From Sulfurimonas crateris (GTDB lineage: Bacteria > Campylobacterota > Campylobacteria > Campylobacterales > Sulfurimonadaceae): a stretch of 64,000 bases of DNA. Location of the stretch: NCBI RefSeq assembly GCF_005217605.1, contig NZ_SZPX01000005.1:62001-126000 (forward strand), read 5' to 3'. Shown here piece by piece: positions 1 to 7,548 of the stretch (position 1 is the first letter of the stretch; each line of letters starts with the position of its first letter). The position numbers and the translations under genes were made by a program. The notes under the pieces are model-generated. The model did no database searches. It saw only the letters and a program-made list of their open reading frames with translations, and had not been told where the DNA came from.

Positions 1-1
1 T

Positions 2-1006
2 ACAGATATTAATATGCCCGGTATGGACGGTATAGAGTTTGTAAAAACGCTCGGCGGAAAGTTTGAAGTCATCATTATGACAGGCAACGCAACTCTGCAA
101 AGAGCCATCGAATCAATCCACCTTGGCGTAAAAGATTTTTTACTAAAGCCTTTTGATGTAGACACTCTGATCGAGGCGATCAAAAGAGAAGACAAGATAC
201 AAAAGGTCAAAAAAACTCTCCCAAAAACAAACAGCGACAACGCAGCAAGCAGTTTTTACGGAACATCAAAAGCTCTGGAGGCTGCTCTTAAAATTGCCGA
301 CAAAGCATCAAAGACGGATGCCAGCATTCTGCTGTTAGGTGAGAGCGGTGTTGGAAAAGAGGTCTTTGCATCTTATATCCACAACAACTCTCCCAGAGCG
401 AAAAAACCTTTTGTAGCTATCAATATGGCGGCAATTCCCGATAACCTTATTGAGAGCGAGCTGTTTGGTTTTGAAAAAGGTGCTTTTACAGATGCAAGCG
501 AAGCAAAAGCGGGACAGTTTGAACAGGCAAACGGCGGAACGCTCTTTTTGGATGAGATAGCGGAGATGCCTTACGGTGTTCAAGCCAAACTTCTACGCGC
601 GCTTCAAGAGAAAGAGATAAGAAGACTAGGCTCCTCAAAAGGGATCAAAATAGACATCAGAGTGGTATCCGCTACAAATGCGAATCTGAACGAGAAGATA
701 AAAAACGGCGAATTTAGAAGTGATTTATACTTTCGTCTAAATACTATTCCTGTGAATATTCCGCCTCTTAGAGAGAGAAAAGATGAAATATTGCAGATAG
801 CACAAAAGGTTTTAGAGCAAAATTGTATAAAATACGGTTTTGATTTAAAGACTTTTTCGGATGAAGCTTTAAAGCAGCTGCTCGATTATCACTGGCCCGG
901 AAACATAAGAGAGCTTATCTCAGTGGTTGAGAGAGCGGTTATACTAAGCGAGAGCGATGAGATAACACCACAAGAGCTTTTTTTAGAGTCACGCGTATTT
1001 AATTAA
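2..1006 (+). CDS. NtrC-family sigma-54 activator, FlgR-like, 5' partial
   Basis: The gene enters from the left edge; the reading frame is open from base 2 and starts in the middle of a receiver domain at the phosphoacceptor segment DINMPGMDG. An AAA+ sigma-54 activation domain follows, with Walker A GESGVGKE (about 344-367), the sigma-54 contact loop GAFTDA (479-496) and Walker B GTLFLDEI. The protein ends about 20 residues after the AAA+ lid, so there is no Fis-type helix-turn-helix. A missing DNA-binding domain is known for FlgR of Helicobacter pylori, which activates flagellar sigma-54 promoters from solution, and FlgR is therefore the best guess. The loop has Asp where GAFTGA has its second Gly. 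Assignment to FlgR rather than another NtrC relative is inference, since no flagellar gene is in view. Confidence 0.85.
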   Translation, partial: TDINMPGMDGIEFVKTLGGKFEVIIMTGNATLQRAIESIHLGVKDFLLKPFDVDTLIEAIKREDKIQKVKKTLPKTNSDNAASSFYGTSKALEAALKIADKASKTDASILLLGESGVGKEVFASYIHNNSPRAKKPFVAINMAAIPDNLIESELFGFEKGAFTDASEAKAGQFEQANGGTLFLDEIAEMPYGVQAKLLRALQEKEIRRLGSSKGIKIDIRVVSATNANLNEKIKNGEFRSDLYFRLNTIPVNIPPLRERKDEILQIAQKVLEQNCIKYGFDLKTFSDEALKQLLDYHWPGNIRELISVVERAVILSESDEITPQELFLESRVFN

Positions 1007-1025
1007 AACTATGAAGGAACAAATA

Positions 1026-2060
1026 ATGTCGAAAAAATATAATGTAGCGGTAGTCGGAGCAAACGGTGCTGTCGGTGAAGAGATATTGGCTATTTTGAAT
1101 GAGGTCTCTTTTCCTATCAACAAACTTGTCCCGCTGGCAAGTTCAAGAAGCTTGGGAAAAAGTGTAGAGTTCGGCAACAAAGAGATAGCCATCAAAGAGC
1201 TTACTGATACCGTATTTGAAGAAGAGGATATTGAGATCGCTCTCTTCTCTGCAGGCGGCAGCGTTAGCGCTCAGTTTGCAGCGGCTGCAGTAAAAGCGGG
1301 TGCGGTTGTAATAGACAACACTTCTCACTTTAGAATGGATGAGAACATCCCTCTCGTTGTACCTGAAGTAAACCCTGAAGATATCGCAAAATGGAAAAAA
1401 TCGGGGATCATTGCAAATCCAAACTGCTCAACTATCCAGATGGTACAAGCCCTAAAACCTCTTGATGAAGCATACGGACTAACCAGAGTCGATGTCAGTA
1501 CATATCAGGCGACTTCAGGTGCAGGAAAAAGCGCTATGGAAGAGCTTGTTAACCAGATGAAAGACTTTTTCAGTTTTAAACTTGACCAGAGCGAGCGCAA
1601 AGCGTTTAAACACCAGATCGCTCTAAACGTGATCCCTCAGATAGACACCTTTTTAGAAAACGGCTACACAAAAGAGGAGATGAAGATGGTAAATGAGACT
1701 ACCAAGATCATGCACAAAAAGATCCCTCTAAGTGCTACTTGTGTACGTGTACCTACTCTTCGCGGTCATGCAGAAGCTTTGACACTTACATTTTCTCAAG
1801 ATGTAGATGCATCCGAGGCAAGAGAGATCCTTAAAAAAGCTCCAAATATCATTGTTTTAGACAACCCAAGCGAGTCAGTTTATCCGATGCCGGCAATATC
1901 TTTAGAGAAGAACGAGACATTTGTTGGACGCATAAGAAATGATAATTTTTCAAAAAATATGCTGCATATGTTCATAGTTGCAGATAACTTAAGAGTCGGT
2001 GCTGCTACAAATGCGGTTAGAATCGCCCAAAAATGGGTAGAGATGGAAGAGGAAAAATAA
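1026..2060 (+). CDS. asd: Aspartate-semialdehyde dehydrogenase
   Basis: Reduces aspartyl phosphate to aspartate semialdehyde with NADPH, the branch point to lysine/diaminopimelate, threonine and methionine. The 344-residue cytosolic protein begins with the nucleotide-binding motif VGANGAVGEEIL. It has the catalytic cysteine in NPNCSTIQM (Cys134) and the RGHAEALTL segment near the active-site histidine. An ATG 15 bases upstream is in frame, but AAGGA at 1014-1018 fits the start at 1026 and lies over the earlier one. The upstream sigma-54 activator ends only 19 bases before, and the next gene starts two bases after the stop, so the genes are probably co-transcribed. Confidence 0.95.
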   Translation: MSKKYNVAVVGANGAVGEEILAILNEVSFPINKLVPLASSRSLGKSVEFGNKEIAIKELTDTVFEEEDIEIALFSAGGSVSAQFAAAAVKAGAVVIDNTSHFRMDENIPLVVPEVNPEDIAKWKKSGIIANPNCSTIQMVQALKPLDEAYGLTRVDVSTYQATSGAGKSAMEELVNQMKDFFSFKLDQSERKAFKHQIALNVIPQIDTFLENGYTKEEMKMVNETTKIMHKKIPLSATCVRVPTLRGHAEALTLTFSQDVDASEAREILKKAPNIIVLDNPSESVYPMPAISLEKNETFVGRIRNDNFSKNMLHMFIVADNLRVGAATNAVRIAQKWVEMEEEK

Positions 2061-2062
2061 AA

Positions 2063-2581
2063 ATGTTAGAGAGAATGTTTGAAAAAACTCTGTGGAGTTC
2101 AAGGTTTATTGTAATCCTTGCGGTAGTTTTCGGTCTTATCGGTGCAATTTCGCTATTTATCGTCGCAAGCTTTGATATTTACGACACTGCAAAATATGTC
2201 ATTATGACTTACATAAACCATGAGCACCCTGACCACTTTCACGAAAATATAGTAAGCGGGATCATTGGAGCGGTCGATCTCTATCTTATCGGCGTTGTTA
2301 TGCTTCTCTTCTCTTTTGGTCTTTATGAGCTTTTCATATCGGAGATCGACCCTGCAAAAGAGTCAGATCATGATGAGACACAACTTTTGGCTATCCACTC
2401 TCTTGATCAGCTAAAAGATAAGATATCAAAAGTAATAGTTATGGTACTTGTCGTTGGATTTTTTCAAAAAGTTGGTCATACACAATATAACGGCGCATTA
2501 GATATGCTATACTTAGCGCTATCAATTACTGCCGTAGCAGTTGGACTTTTCTTCTTAGGCAAAGTTGGAAAAAGCCATTAA
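2063..2581 (+). CDS. YqhA family (UPF0114) membrane protein
   Basis: A 172-residue inner-membrane protein with about four hydrophobic segments: near residues 12-35, a long one in the middle containing GIIGAVDLYLIGVVMLLFSF, and two near the C-terminus ending in AVAVGLFFLGKVG. The pattern and the conserved GAVDLYLIG stretch match the UPF0114/YqhA family, whose function is not known. The start was placed at 2063 because GAGGAA lies just upstream inside the end of asd and only two bases separate the asd stop from this ATG. It is probably translated from the asd message. Confidence 0.85.
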   Translation: MLERMFEKTLWSSRFIVILAVVFGLIGAISLFIVASFDIYDTAKYVIMTYINHEHPDHFHENIVSGIIGAVDLYLIGVVMLLFSFGLYELFISEIDPAKESDHDETQLLAIHSLDQLKDKISKVIVMVLVVGFFQKVGHTQYNGALDMLYLALSITAVAVGLFFLGKVGKSH

Positions 2582-2587
2582 TTACAT

Positions 2588-2630
2588 AAAGAGAGGATGG
2601 GGAACTTCTCTCTTTATCGGGCTGCCGCCC
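2588..2630 (+). terminator. Two adjacent hairpins after the YqhA-family gene
   Basis: AAAGAGAG (2588-2595) pairs with CTCTCTTT (2608-2615), and GGGC (2619-2622) with GCCC (2627-2630) around a four-base loop. They lie in the 81 bases between the YqhA-family gene and hemE. There is no run of T after either, so a classic Rho-independent terminator is not shown; they may be attenuating or processing structures. Confidence 0.35.
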
Positions 2631-2662
2631 TCACTAAAAATTCACTTATATAAAGGCAATCA

Positions 2663-3694
2663 ATGAGTAAAATATTTGTAGATGCATGTTTTGGCAAAGA
2701 GACTCCATACACTCCGGTTTGGATGATGAGACAGGCGGGTCGTTACCTTCCTGAGTATATGGAAGTCCGCGCGCAAGCCGGAGACTTTTTGAGTCTTTGT
2801 CATGACCCGAAAAAGGCTTGCGAAGTCACACTCCAACCAGTTGATATAGTTGGAGTAGATGCAGCTATACTATTTAGCGATATATTGGTTGTACCTGATG
2901 AGATGGGGATGGATCTGGAGTTTATAAAGGGTGAAGGTCCTAAATTTAATGACCCGATCAAGACAGAAGCAGACCTGAACAGACTCCTTGGAGGCGAAGA
3001 AGCTGCGTCTAGGCTTACTTATGTTTACGACACGATCAAGCTTATAAAAGAGCAGTTGGCAGACGATAAAGCACTTATCGGCTTTACCGGTGCTCCTTGG
3101 ACTCTTGCTACTTATATGATAGAGGGTGAAGGTACAAAGACTTACAACATCTGTAAAAAAATGATGTACTCAAACCCTGAACTTCTTCATAAGATACTTG
3201 TAAAAGTAACAGAGGTCGTAAAGCTCTATATGGAGAAGCAGATCGAAGCTGGTATTGACGTTGTTCAGATATTCGACTCATGGGCTGCGGCGATCGAGCC
3301 TTCAAAATATGATGAGTTCTCTTGGAAATATATGGTCGAGATAGCAGACTACTTAAAAGCGAAGTATCCTCATATCCCTATAATTATGTTCCCAAAAGGC
3401 ATTCCTGCATTTTTAGACAAAGTTTACGGAAACTTTGAAGTGTTCGGTGTTGACTGGTCAACTCCGATGGCTCTTGCCAAAGAGAAGCTGGGTGATAAGT
3501 ATGTCCTTCAAGGAAATATGGAGCCGTGCAGACTCTACTCACAAGAGGCTACTACAGAGTGTGTTGAAGCTCTGCAGGATATTATGGGTGGTAAAAGACA
3601 CATATTTAACCTCGGTCACGGCATCCTCCCGGATGTTCCGGTTGCAAACGCAAAACACTTTATAGCTGAGTGCCACAGAGTCAGTAAAAAGTAA
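2663..3694 (+). CDS. hemE: Uroporphyrinogen decarboxylase
   Basis: Removes four carboxyl groups from uroporphyrinogen III to give coproporphyrinogen III in heme synthesis. The 343-residue protein carries the signature [15 protein letters not shown] near the N-terminus, the [10 protein letters not shown] strand and FDSWAA, and it is of normal family length. AAAGG at 2652-2656 supports the start. The downstream radical SAM gene begins directly on the base after the stop, which indicates translational coupling. Heme supply matters here because the nap operon downstream encodes a diheme cytochrome. Confidence 0.97.
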   Translation: MSKIFVDACFGKETPYTPVWMMRQAGRYLPEYMEVRAQAGDFLSLCHDPKKACEVTLQPVDIVGVDAAILFSDILVVPDEMGMDLEFIKGEGPKFNDPIKTEADLNRLLGGEEAASRLTYVYDTIKLIKEQLADDKALIGFTGAPWTLATYMIEGEGTKTYNICKKMMYSNPELLHKILVKVTEVVKLYMEKQIEAGIDVVQIFDSWAAAIEPSKYDEFSWKYMVEIADYLKAKYPHIPIIMFPKGIPAFLDKVYGNFEVFGVDWSTPMALAKEKLGDKYVLQGNMEPCRLYSQEATTECVEALQDIMGGKRHIFNLGHGILPDVPVANAKHFIAECHRVSKK

Positions 3695-4627
3695 GTGAAG
3701 ACTATCTTCGGCCCTATAAACTCAAGAAGATTCGGTTCTTCTTTAGGCATAGACCTCTCCCCTGCCCTTAAACAGTGCAATTTTGACTGCCTTTACTGCG
3801 AACTGGCTCCAAGTGCAACGACAGATAAACAGAGAGATGTCGTAGAGGTCTCTACTATTATTGCCGAATTAAAAGAGCATCTGCACGATAAGATAGATGT
3901 CATAACCATAACCGCGAACGGTGAACCTACCCTCTACCCTCACCTAGATGAACTTATAGATGAGATAAACAAGATAAAAAATGACACCCAGACGCTCATC
4001 CTCACAAACAGCGCAACGCTTGTAGATGAAAAGGTATTTAACTCTCTTTTAAAACTTGACCAGGTCAAACTCTCTCTTGATGGCGTAAGCGAGAGTGTTT
4101 TTAAGAGGATTGACAGACCGCACGCGGGCATAGAGATAAAAGATATTGTTCAAAAGGTCATAGAGTTCAGCAACACCTTTAAAGGAAAACTCTTTATTGA
4201 GATTCTTTTTGTCCACGGACTAAACGACACTCAAGATGAGATAAAAAAACTAAATGATGTTCTTCTAAACTTAAAGGTCGCAAGAGTTGATCTTGGCACT
4301 ATAGACCGCCCGCCTGCATATCCCGTTAGCGGACTTAGCTACAAAGAGCTTCATGACGCATCTCTGCTCTTTGATGCCTCTCTGCCTATCCATATAGTTT
4401 CAAGAATTCATGCTGAGCCAAACAACACTCACTATGACGATGAAGAGATTTTAAACACGCTGGACAAAAGACCGCTGACTATGGATGACATCAACCTGCT
4501 CTTTGATGAAGAGAGTAAAAAAAGGCTCCAAAGCCTTATATCTGATGCAAAAATAGTTACAAAAAAAGTCGGAAATCTGGAGTTTTTAATACTGCATGAA
4601 AACGAGAAGAGAAAACGCTCCAAGTAA
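3695..4627 (+). CDS. Radical SAM protein (COG0731-like Fe-S oxidoreductase)
   Basis: A 310-residue protein starting with GTG immediately after the hemE stop. The 4Fe-4S/SAM motif C-x3-C-x2-C is seen as Cys28, Cys32 and Cys35 (CNFDCLYC), followed by the GEPTLYPHL and LSLDG segments typical of radical SAM barrels. The opening FGPINSRRFGSSLGIDLSP resembles the family often annotated as wyosine-synthetase-like radical SAM proteins. The substrate cannot be told from the sequence. The position directly behind hemE suggests co-expression with heme synthesis but it is not HemN or HemZ, whose motifs differ. Confidence 0.85.
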   Translation: MKTIFGPINSRRFGSSLGIDLSPALKQCNFDCLYCELAPSATTDKQRDVVEVSTIIAELKEHLHDKIDVITITANGEPTLYPHLDELIDEINKIKNDTQTLILTNSATLVDEKVFNSLLKLDQVKLSLDGVSESVFKRIDRPHAGIEIKDIVQKVIEFSNTFKGKLFIEILFVHGLNDTQDEIKKLNDVLLNLKVARVDLGTIDRPPAYPVSGLSYKELHDASLLFDASLPIHIVSRIHAEPNNTHYDDEEILNTLDKRPLTMDDINLLFDEESKKRLQSLISDAKIVTKKVGNLEFLILHENEKRKRSK

Positions 4628-4639
4628 GGGGTAAAATTC

Positions 4640-4668
4640 TTGACTTTTTAAAACCCATTGAGTATAAT
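4640..4668 (+). promoter_or_regulatory. Sigma-70 promoter of tRNA-Asn
   Basis: TTGACT (4640-4645) and TATAAT (4663-4668) are separated by 17 bases, a near-consensus housekeeping promoter. The -10 box ends 17 bases before the first base of the tRNA. Confidence 0.85.
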
Positions 4669-4685
4669 TCCGACCTATCAAACAT

Positions 4686-4760
4686 TCCGAATTAGCTCAG
4701 CGGTAGAGTAGGTGACTGTTAATCACTTGGCCACTGGTTCGAATCCAGTATTCGGAGCCA
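4686..4760 (+). tRNA. tRNA-Asn (GTT anticodon)
   Basis: Acceptor arms TCCGAAT (4686-4692) and ATTCGGA (4750-4756) pair fully, followed by discriminator G and an encoded CCA (4758-4760). The anticodon stem 4711-4715/4723-4727 closes loop CTGTTAA, with GTT at 4718-4720. The T-loop GGTTCGAATCC and D-loop AGCTCAGCGGTAGAG are standard. It is a single isolated tRNA followed by a toxin-antitoxin pair. A strong promoter precedes it. Confidence 0.98.
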
Positions 4761-4927
4761 CACTTTTTATAATCCCTAAAATACGAACTTTCAGAGTTTT
4801 AAAAATCTTTGGTAGCTATATGGTAGCCATTTTGTGCCCAAAGTATGCTCAACAATACCATTTCTTTTTGAAATAGCCAAACTTATTATAGACGCAAATT
4901 AATACTATTTTACGATACAATAAGATT

Positions 4928-5221
4928 ATGAAATTTGAATGGGATTTAAAAAAAGAAAAATCTAATATCAAAAAACATAAAGTGACGTTTGAAGAAGCTG
5001 CTTATGTTTTTAGCGATAAATATTCACTAACTCTTTTTGATAATAAACATTCAGAAGACGAAGAGAGATGGATATTATTAGGGAAATCTTTAAATGCTAT
5101 GGTGCTCGTGGTAGTTCATACATTTAGAGATAAAGATGGTGTTGAAATTGTCAGAATAATATCTGCTAGAAAAGCGACAAAAAATGAGCAACAAATATAC
5201 AATGAAAGGTGTCCATTATGA
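4928..5221 (+). CDS. brnT: BrnT-family ribonuclease toxin
   Basis: A 97-residue protein with the BrnT layout: FEWDLKKEKSNIKKHKVTF at the N-terminus, EEAAYVFSD, EERWILLGKS and the closing RIISARKATKNEQQIY. BrnT toxins are RelE-fold ribonucleases that arrest translation and are neutralised by BrnA. The gene overlaps the next one by four bases (ATGA), as usual for toxin-first type II pairs. The pair lies between tRNA-Asn and the nap control genes. About 170 AT-rich bases separate it from the tRNA and hold no recognisable integrase, so any mobile origin is only inferred from the tRNA-side position. Confidence 0.85.
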   Translation: MKFEWDLKKEKSNIKKHKVTFEEAAYVFSDKYSLTLFDNKHSEDEERWILLGKSLNAMVLVVVHTFRDKDGVEIVRIISARKATKNEQQIYNERCPL

Positions 5222-5421
5222 AAAAAGAGTATGATTTTACAAATGCCCAACAAGGTAAATTCTATAGACCATTAAATGAATTAGATATTCCAATATATTT
5301 GGATGATGATGTAAAAAAATTTTTTATGGACAAAATAAAAAGTACAAAAGATTTTTCGTTAAACACTATTATCAACTCATTATTAAAACAAGACATTGAG
5401 ATTTCTAAAAAACTAGCATAA
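5218..5421 (+). CDS. brnA: BrnA-like antitoxin
   Basis: A 67-residue protein starting with KKEYDFTNAQQGKFYRP, the usual opening of BrnA antitoxins, followed by IPIYLDDDVKKFF, which fits the ribbon-helix-helix DNA-binding unit of this family. It should bind BrnT and repress the shared promoter. The ATG overlaps the toxin stop, and AAAGG at about 5201-5206 is a suitable ribosome binding site. An in-frame upstream ATG at 5209 exists but is less well placed. The C-terminus SLLKQDIEISKKLA is short but complete. Confidence 0.75.
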   Translation: MKKEYDFTNAQQGKFYRPLNELDIPIYLDDDVKKFFMDKIKSTKDFSLNTIINSLLKQDIEISKKLA

Positions 5422-5562
5422 TTTTCGGTACCGTGTGGGTGCACGACATTAATGCCAAATCAACTTTATGCAATAAATTTATATTTTGAAAACTCCTTAA
5501 AAAAAACCACTAAAAACTCAATTTACTTATCATGCCAAAATGTGTCCGCTGAATCCCCTTTT

Positions 5563-5592
5563 CATAAAAAAGAAGTTTTTTTATGCTAAAAT
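5563..5592 (+). promoter_or_regulatory. Palindrome and extended -10 promoter before the Crp-family gene
   Basis: CATAAAAAA (5563-5571) and TTTTTTATG (5577-5585) form a perfect 9-bp inverted repeat. Its right end runs into an extended -10 element, TG-c-TAAAAT (5584-5592). This would start transcription about 60 bases before the Crp-family gene. A regulator, possibly the gene's own product, could bind here, but that is inference. Confidence 0.45.
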
Positions 5593-5661
5593 GCCCGATA
5601 TATATTTTTAAGTTTAAATGGAAATCTATCAAAATCACTACTAAGAAGCAGCAAACTGTTT

Positions 5662-6321
5662 ATGGATGAGAAGCAAGACCTAATAAAAAAACTATCATTT
5701 TTTAGCTCGCTAAACGAAGAACAATTAAGCACGATAGGTAGTATTTCCAAAATAACGTCATATCCCAAAAACTCTATCCTATACTACGAAAACGACATAA
5801 ACGACAGAATCTTTTTCTTGATCTCGGGGCTTTTGAAAGTCTACAAAATAGATAAGTTTGAAAATGAGATATTTCTCTACCACATACAGAAAAACTCACT
5901 TATTTCCGAGCTTACAACACTAGATGACAACTCAATTCACTGCTTCTCAAATGCAGAGTTTTTAGATGAGAGCACCGTTTTAGAAGTTGATTTTACTGAG
6001 TTTAAAAATGAGTTTCTCTCCAAAAACATCTTAAATAACGAGTTTATAAATGAGATACTTTTAAAAACCCAACAGCTTCACTGCGTGGTAAACAGAGAGC
6101 TTGTTTTTGATGCAACGGCAAAAGTGGCATATACTCTGCAAAATGATCTTGAGATGTTCAACTCTCTAAAGAGACACGAGATCTCTTTTATGCTCCATAT
6201 TCAGCCTGAGACTCTCTCAAGGGTTTTAAAAAAACTAAAAAGAAACAATATAATAGATATTGAAAATTCCAATGTAGTAATTATAGATAGCCAAAAACTT
6301 AACAAGATAATTAAAGGGTAG
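5662..6321 (+). CDS. Crp/Fnr-family transcriptional regulator
   Basis: A 219-residue regulator with an N-terminal cyclic-nucleotide-binding-type beta barrel (about residues 15-115, including the NDRIFFLISGLLKVYKI strand), a long dimer helix, and a C-terminal winged helix with the recognition segment IQPETLSRVLKKLKRNNII. The N-terminal cysteine cluster of FNR is absent, so it is not an oxygen-sensing FNR of the usual type. Campylobacterota relatives such as NssR respond to nitrogen oxides. Its place next to the nap sensor and an FNR-like palindrome before napA suggests that it controls nap. The six bases before the next gene show coupled translation. The signal it senses is not visible. Confidence 0.85.
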   Translation: MDEKQDLIKKLSFFSSLNEEQLSTIGSISKITSYPKNSILYYENDINDRIFFLISGLLKVYKIDKFENEIFLYHIQKNSLISELTTLDDNSIHCFSNAEFLDESTVLEVDFTEFKNEFLSKNILNNEFINEILLKTQQLHCVVNRELVFDATAKVAYTLQNDLEMFNSLKRHEISFMLHIQPETLSRVLKKLKRNNIIDIENSNVVIIDSQKLNKIIKG

Positions 6322-6326
6322 CCGTT

Positions 6327-7337
6327 ATGACAATAAAATTCAATAAAATAAGCACAAAAATAAAAGTAATTGGTGCCCTGCTTATACTGTTGGTTGTGGG
6401 CGTCATAGGAACGACCATATATTTAACACAACAAAACATCAAAGATGCTTTGGTTATCAATATTGCGGGAAAACAGAGAATGTTAACTCAGGAGATATCA
6501 AAATCTATTTTCTATATACAGTACAGTGGTGTTTATGATTTTAAAGAGGCCGACAAGGCTACTACAGAATTTATATATGGACTGAGTACTCTAAAAAACG
6601 GTGATAAAGAAAAAGGCATCTCGGCAGTCTCCACAAGCGAAATATCTGCTCAGCTGCAATATGTGGAAAAACTATGGGATAGCTTCTATACCGACATTAA
6701 AGAGTATAAACAACTTGTGTACTTAGAGATCAAGCAAGAGCAACGCATCAGTGAAATAATAGAATCCATACATATAAACAATAGCATACTTTTAGAAAAT
6801 GTGGATAAGCTGGTAACAATGTATACAGACCACAGTGAAGGCAAAATAAACTTTATAAGAACATTTCAGTATCTTGCCGGCATTATGCTTTTTCTGATCT
6901 TTATATACTCGATTATACAACTCAAAACTATAGAGTCTAACGCAGACGCATTTATGCAGTACTCAAAAATGCTTGCGGATAACGAAGATATATCAAATCT
7001 TACTCCAATAGAGATACAAGCTGAGAGTGAAAGTGAGATCGTAGAGGTAAGCGATACTATAAACTGCTTTATCAATAAGATAAACTCAGCTGTAGAGTAC
7101 TCAAATGAAGCACTTCTGCAGTCTCAAAAAGCCTCATCCAAACTAGAAGAGCTAACCGATGAGTTCGACTCAATACTAGGTGAGCTAAAAGATAAGTCAC
7201 TAGCCTGCAAACACCTGGACAATAGTGAGGACATGGTTATAGCATCGACTGAAGAGTTGATGAACTCTACAAAAAAACTTGCAAATCTAAAAAAAGAGTT
7301 AGATGAACTGCTTAAGAACTGCCAAGTGCTTAAATAG
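6327..7337 (+). CDS. Kinase-less membrane sensor with NarX/PilJ-type nitrate box
   Basis: A 336-residue inner-membrane protein with transmembrane helices at about 14-34 and 182-202 enclosing a roughly 148-residue helical periplasmic domain. Right after the first helix comes DALVINIAGKQRMLTQ (residues 40-55), which matches the P-box of NarX/NarQ nitrate sensors and the PilJ N-terminal domain; Arg51 sits where those sensors bind nitrate. The cytoplasmic part shows a HAMP-like stretch (about 203-255, with ESESEIVEVSD) and a coiled coil, then ends. No histidine kinase, GGDEF or methyl-accepting signalling tip is present. The start overlaps the ribosome-binding region at the end of the Crp-family gene, so the two are coupled. 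It may pass the nitrate signal through a partner protein; that is inference. Confidence 0.75.
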   Translation: MTIKFNKISTKIKVIGALLILLVVGVIGTTIYLTQQNIKDALVINIAGKQRMLTQEISKSIFYIQYSGVYDFKEADKATTEFIYGLSTLKNGDKEKGISAVSTSEISAQLQYVEKLWDSFYTDIKEYKQLVYLEIKQEQRISEIIESIHINNSILLENVDKLVTMYTDHSEGKINFIRTFQYLAGIMLFLIFIYSIIQLKTIESNADAFMQYSKMLADNEDISNLTPIEIQAESESEIVEVSDTINCFINKINSAVEYSNEALLQSQKASSKLEELTDEFDSILGELKDKSLACKHLDNSEDMVIASTEELMNSTKKLANLKKELDELLKNCQVLK

Positions 7338-7420
7338 CTAAAGCTTATCGGTATTCTAAGCAATGCTTATATTACAAATTCTTATTAAATTAATCCTATC
7401 TTAATTCTAAAAACTACTTA

Positions 7421-7464
7421 TTTGACTTAAGTCAAAGATTTTAATTCCTCTAAAGTGATAACAT
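7421..7464 (+). promoter_or_regulatory. nap promoter with FNR-like operator
   Basis: TTTGACTTAAGTCAAA (7421-7436) is a perfect 16-bp palindrome of the FNR form TTGAC-N4-GTCAA. Its centre at 7428.5 lies about 41.5 bases before a start site predicted from the extended -10 TG-a-TAACAT (7456-7464). This is the geometry of a class II Crp/Fnr-activated promoter. GTTAA (7471-7475) and TTAAC (7484-7488) form a further small inverted repeat near the predicted start site. The leader to napA is about 80 bases and ends with AGGAG at 7539-7543. Confidence 0.75.
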
Positions 7465-7548
7465 AGCTCTGTTAATGGACACCTTAACAAAAAAATTTAG
7501 ACGTGATTTATTCTAAATTACGCTTACAAATTAAAAATAGGAGAAAAT

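Noticed and set aside
4761-4927. Attachment site behind tRNA-Asn
   Set aside because: The stretch has a TGGTAGC-type repeated word, but no copy of the tRNA 3' end was found downstream before the nap locus, so no att site can be claimed.
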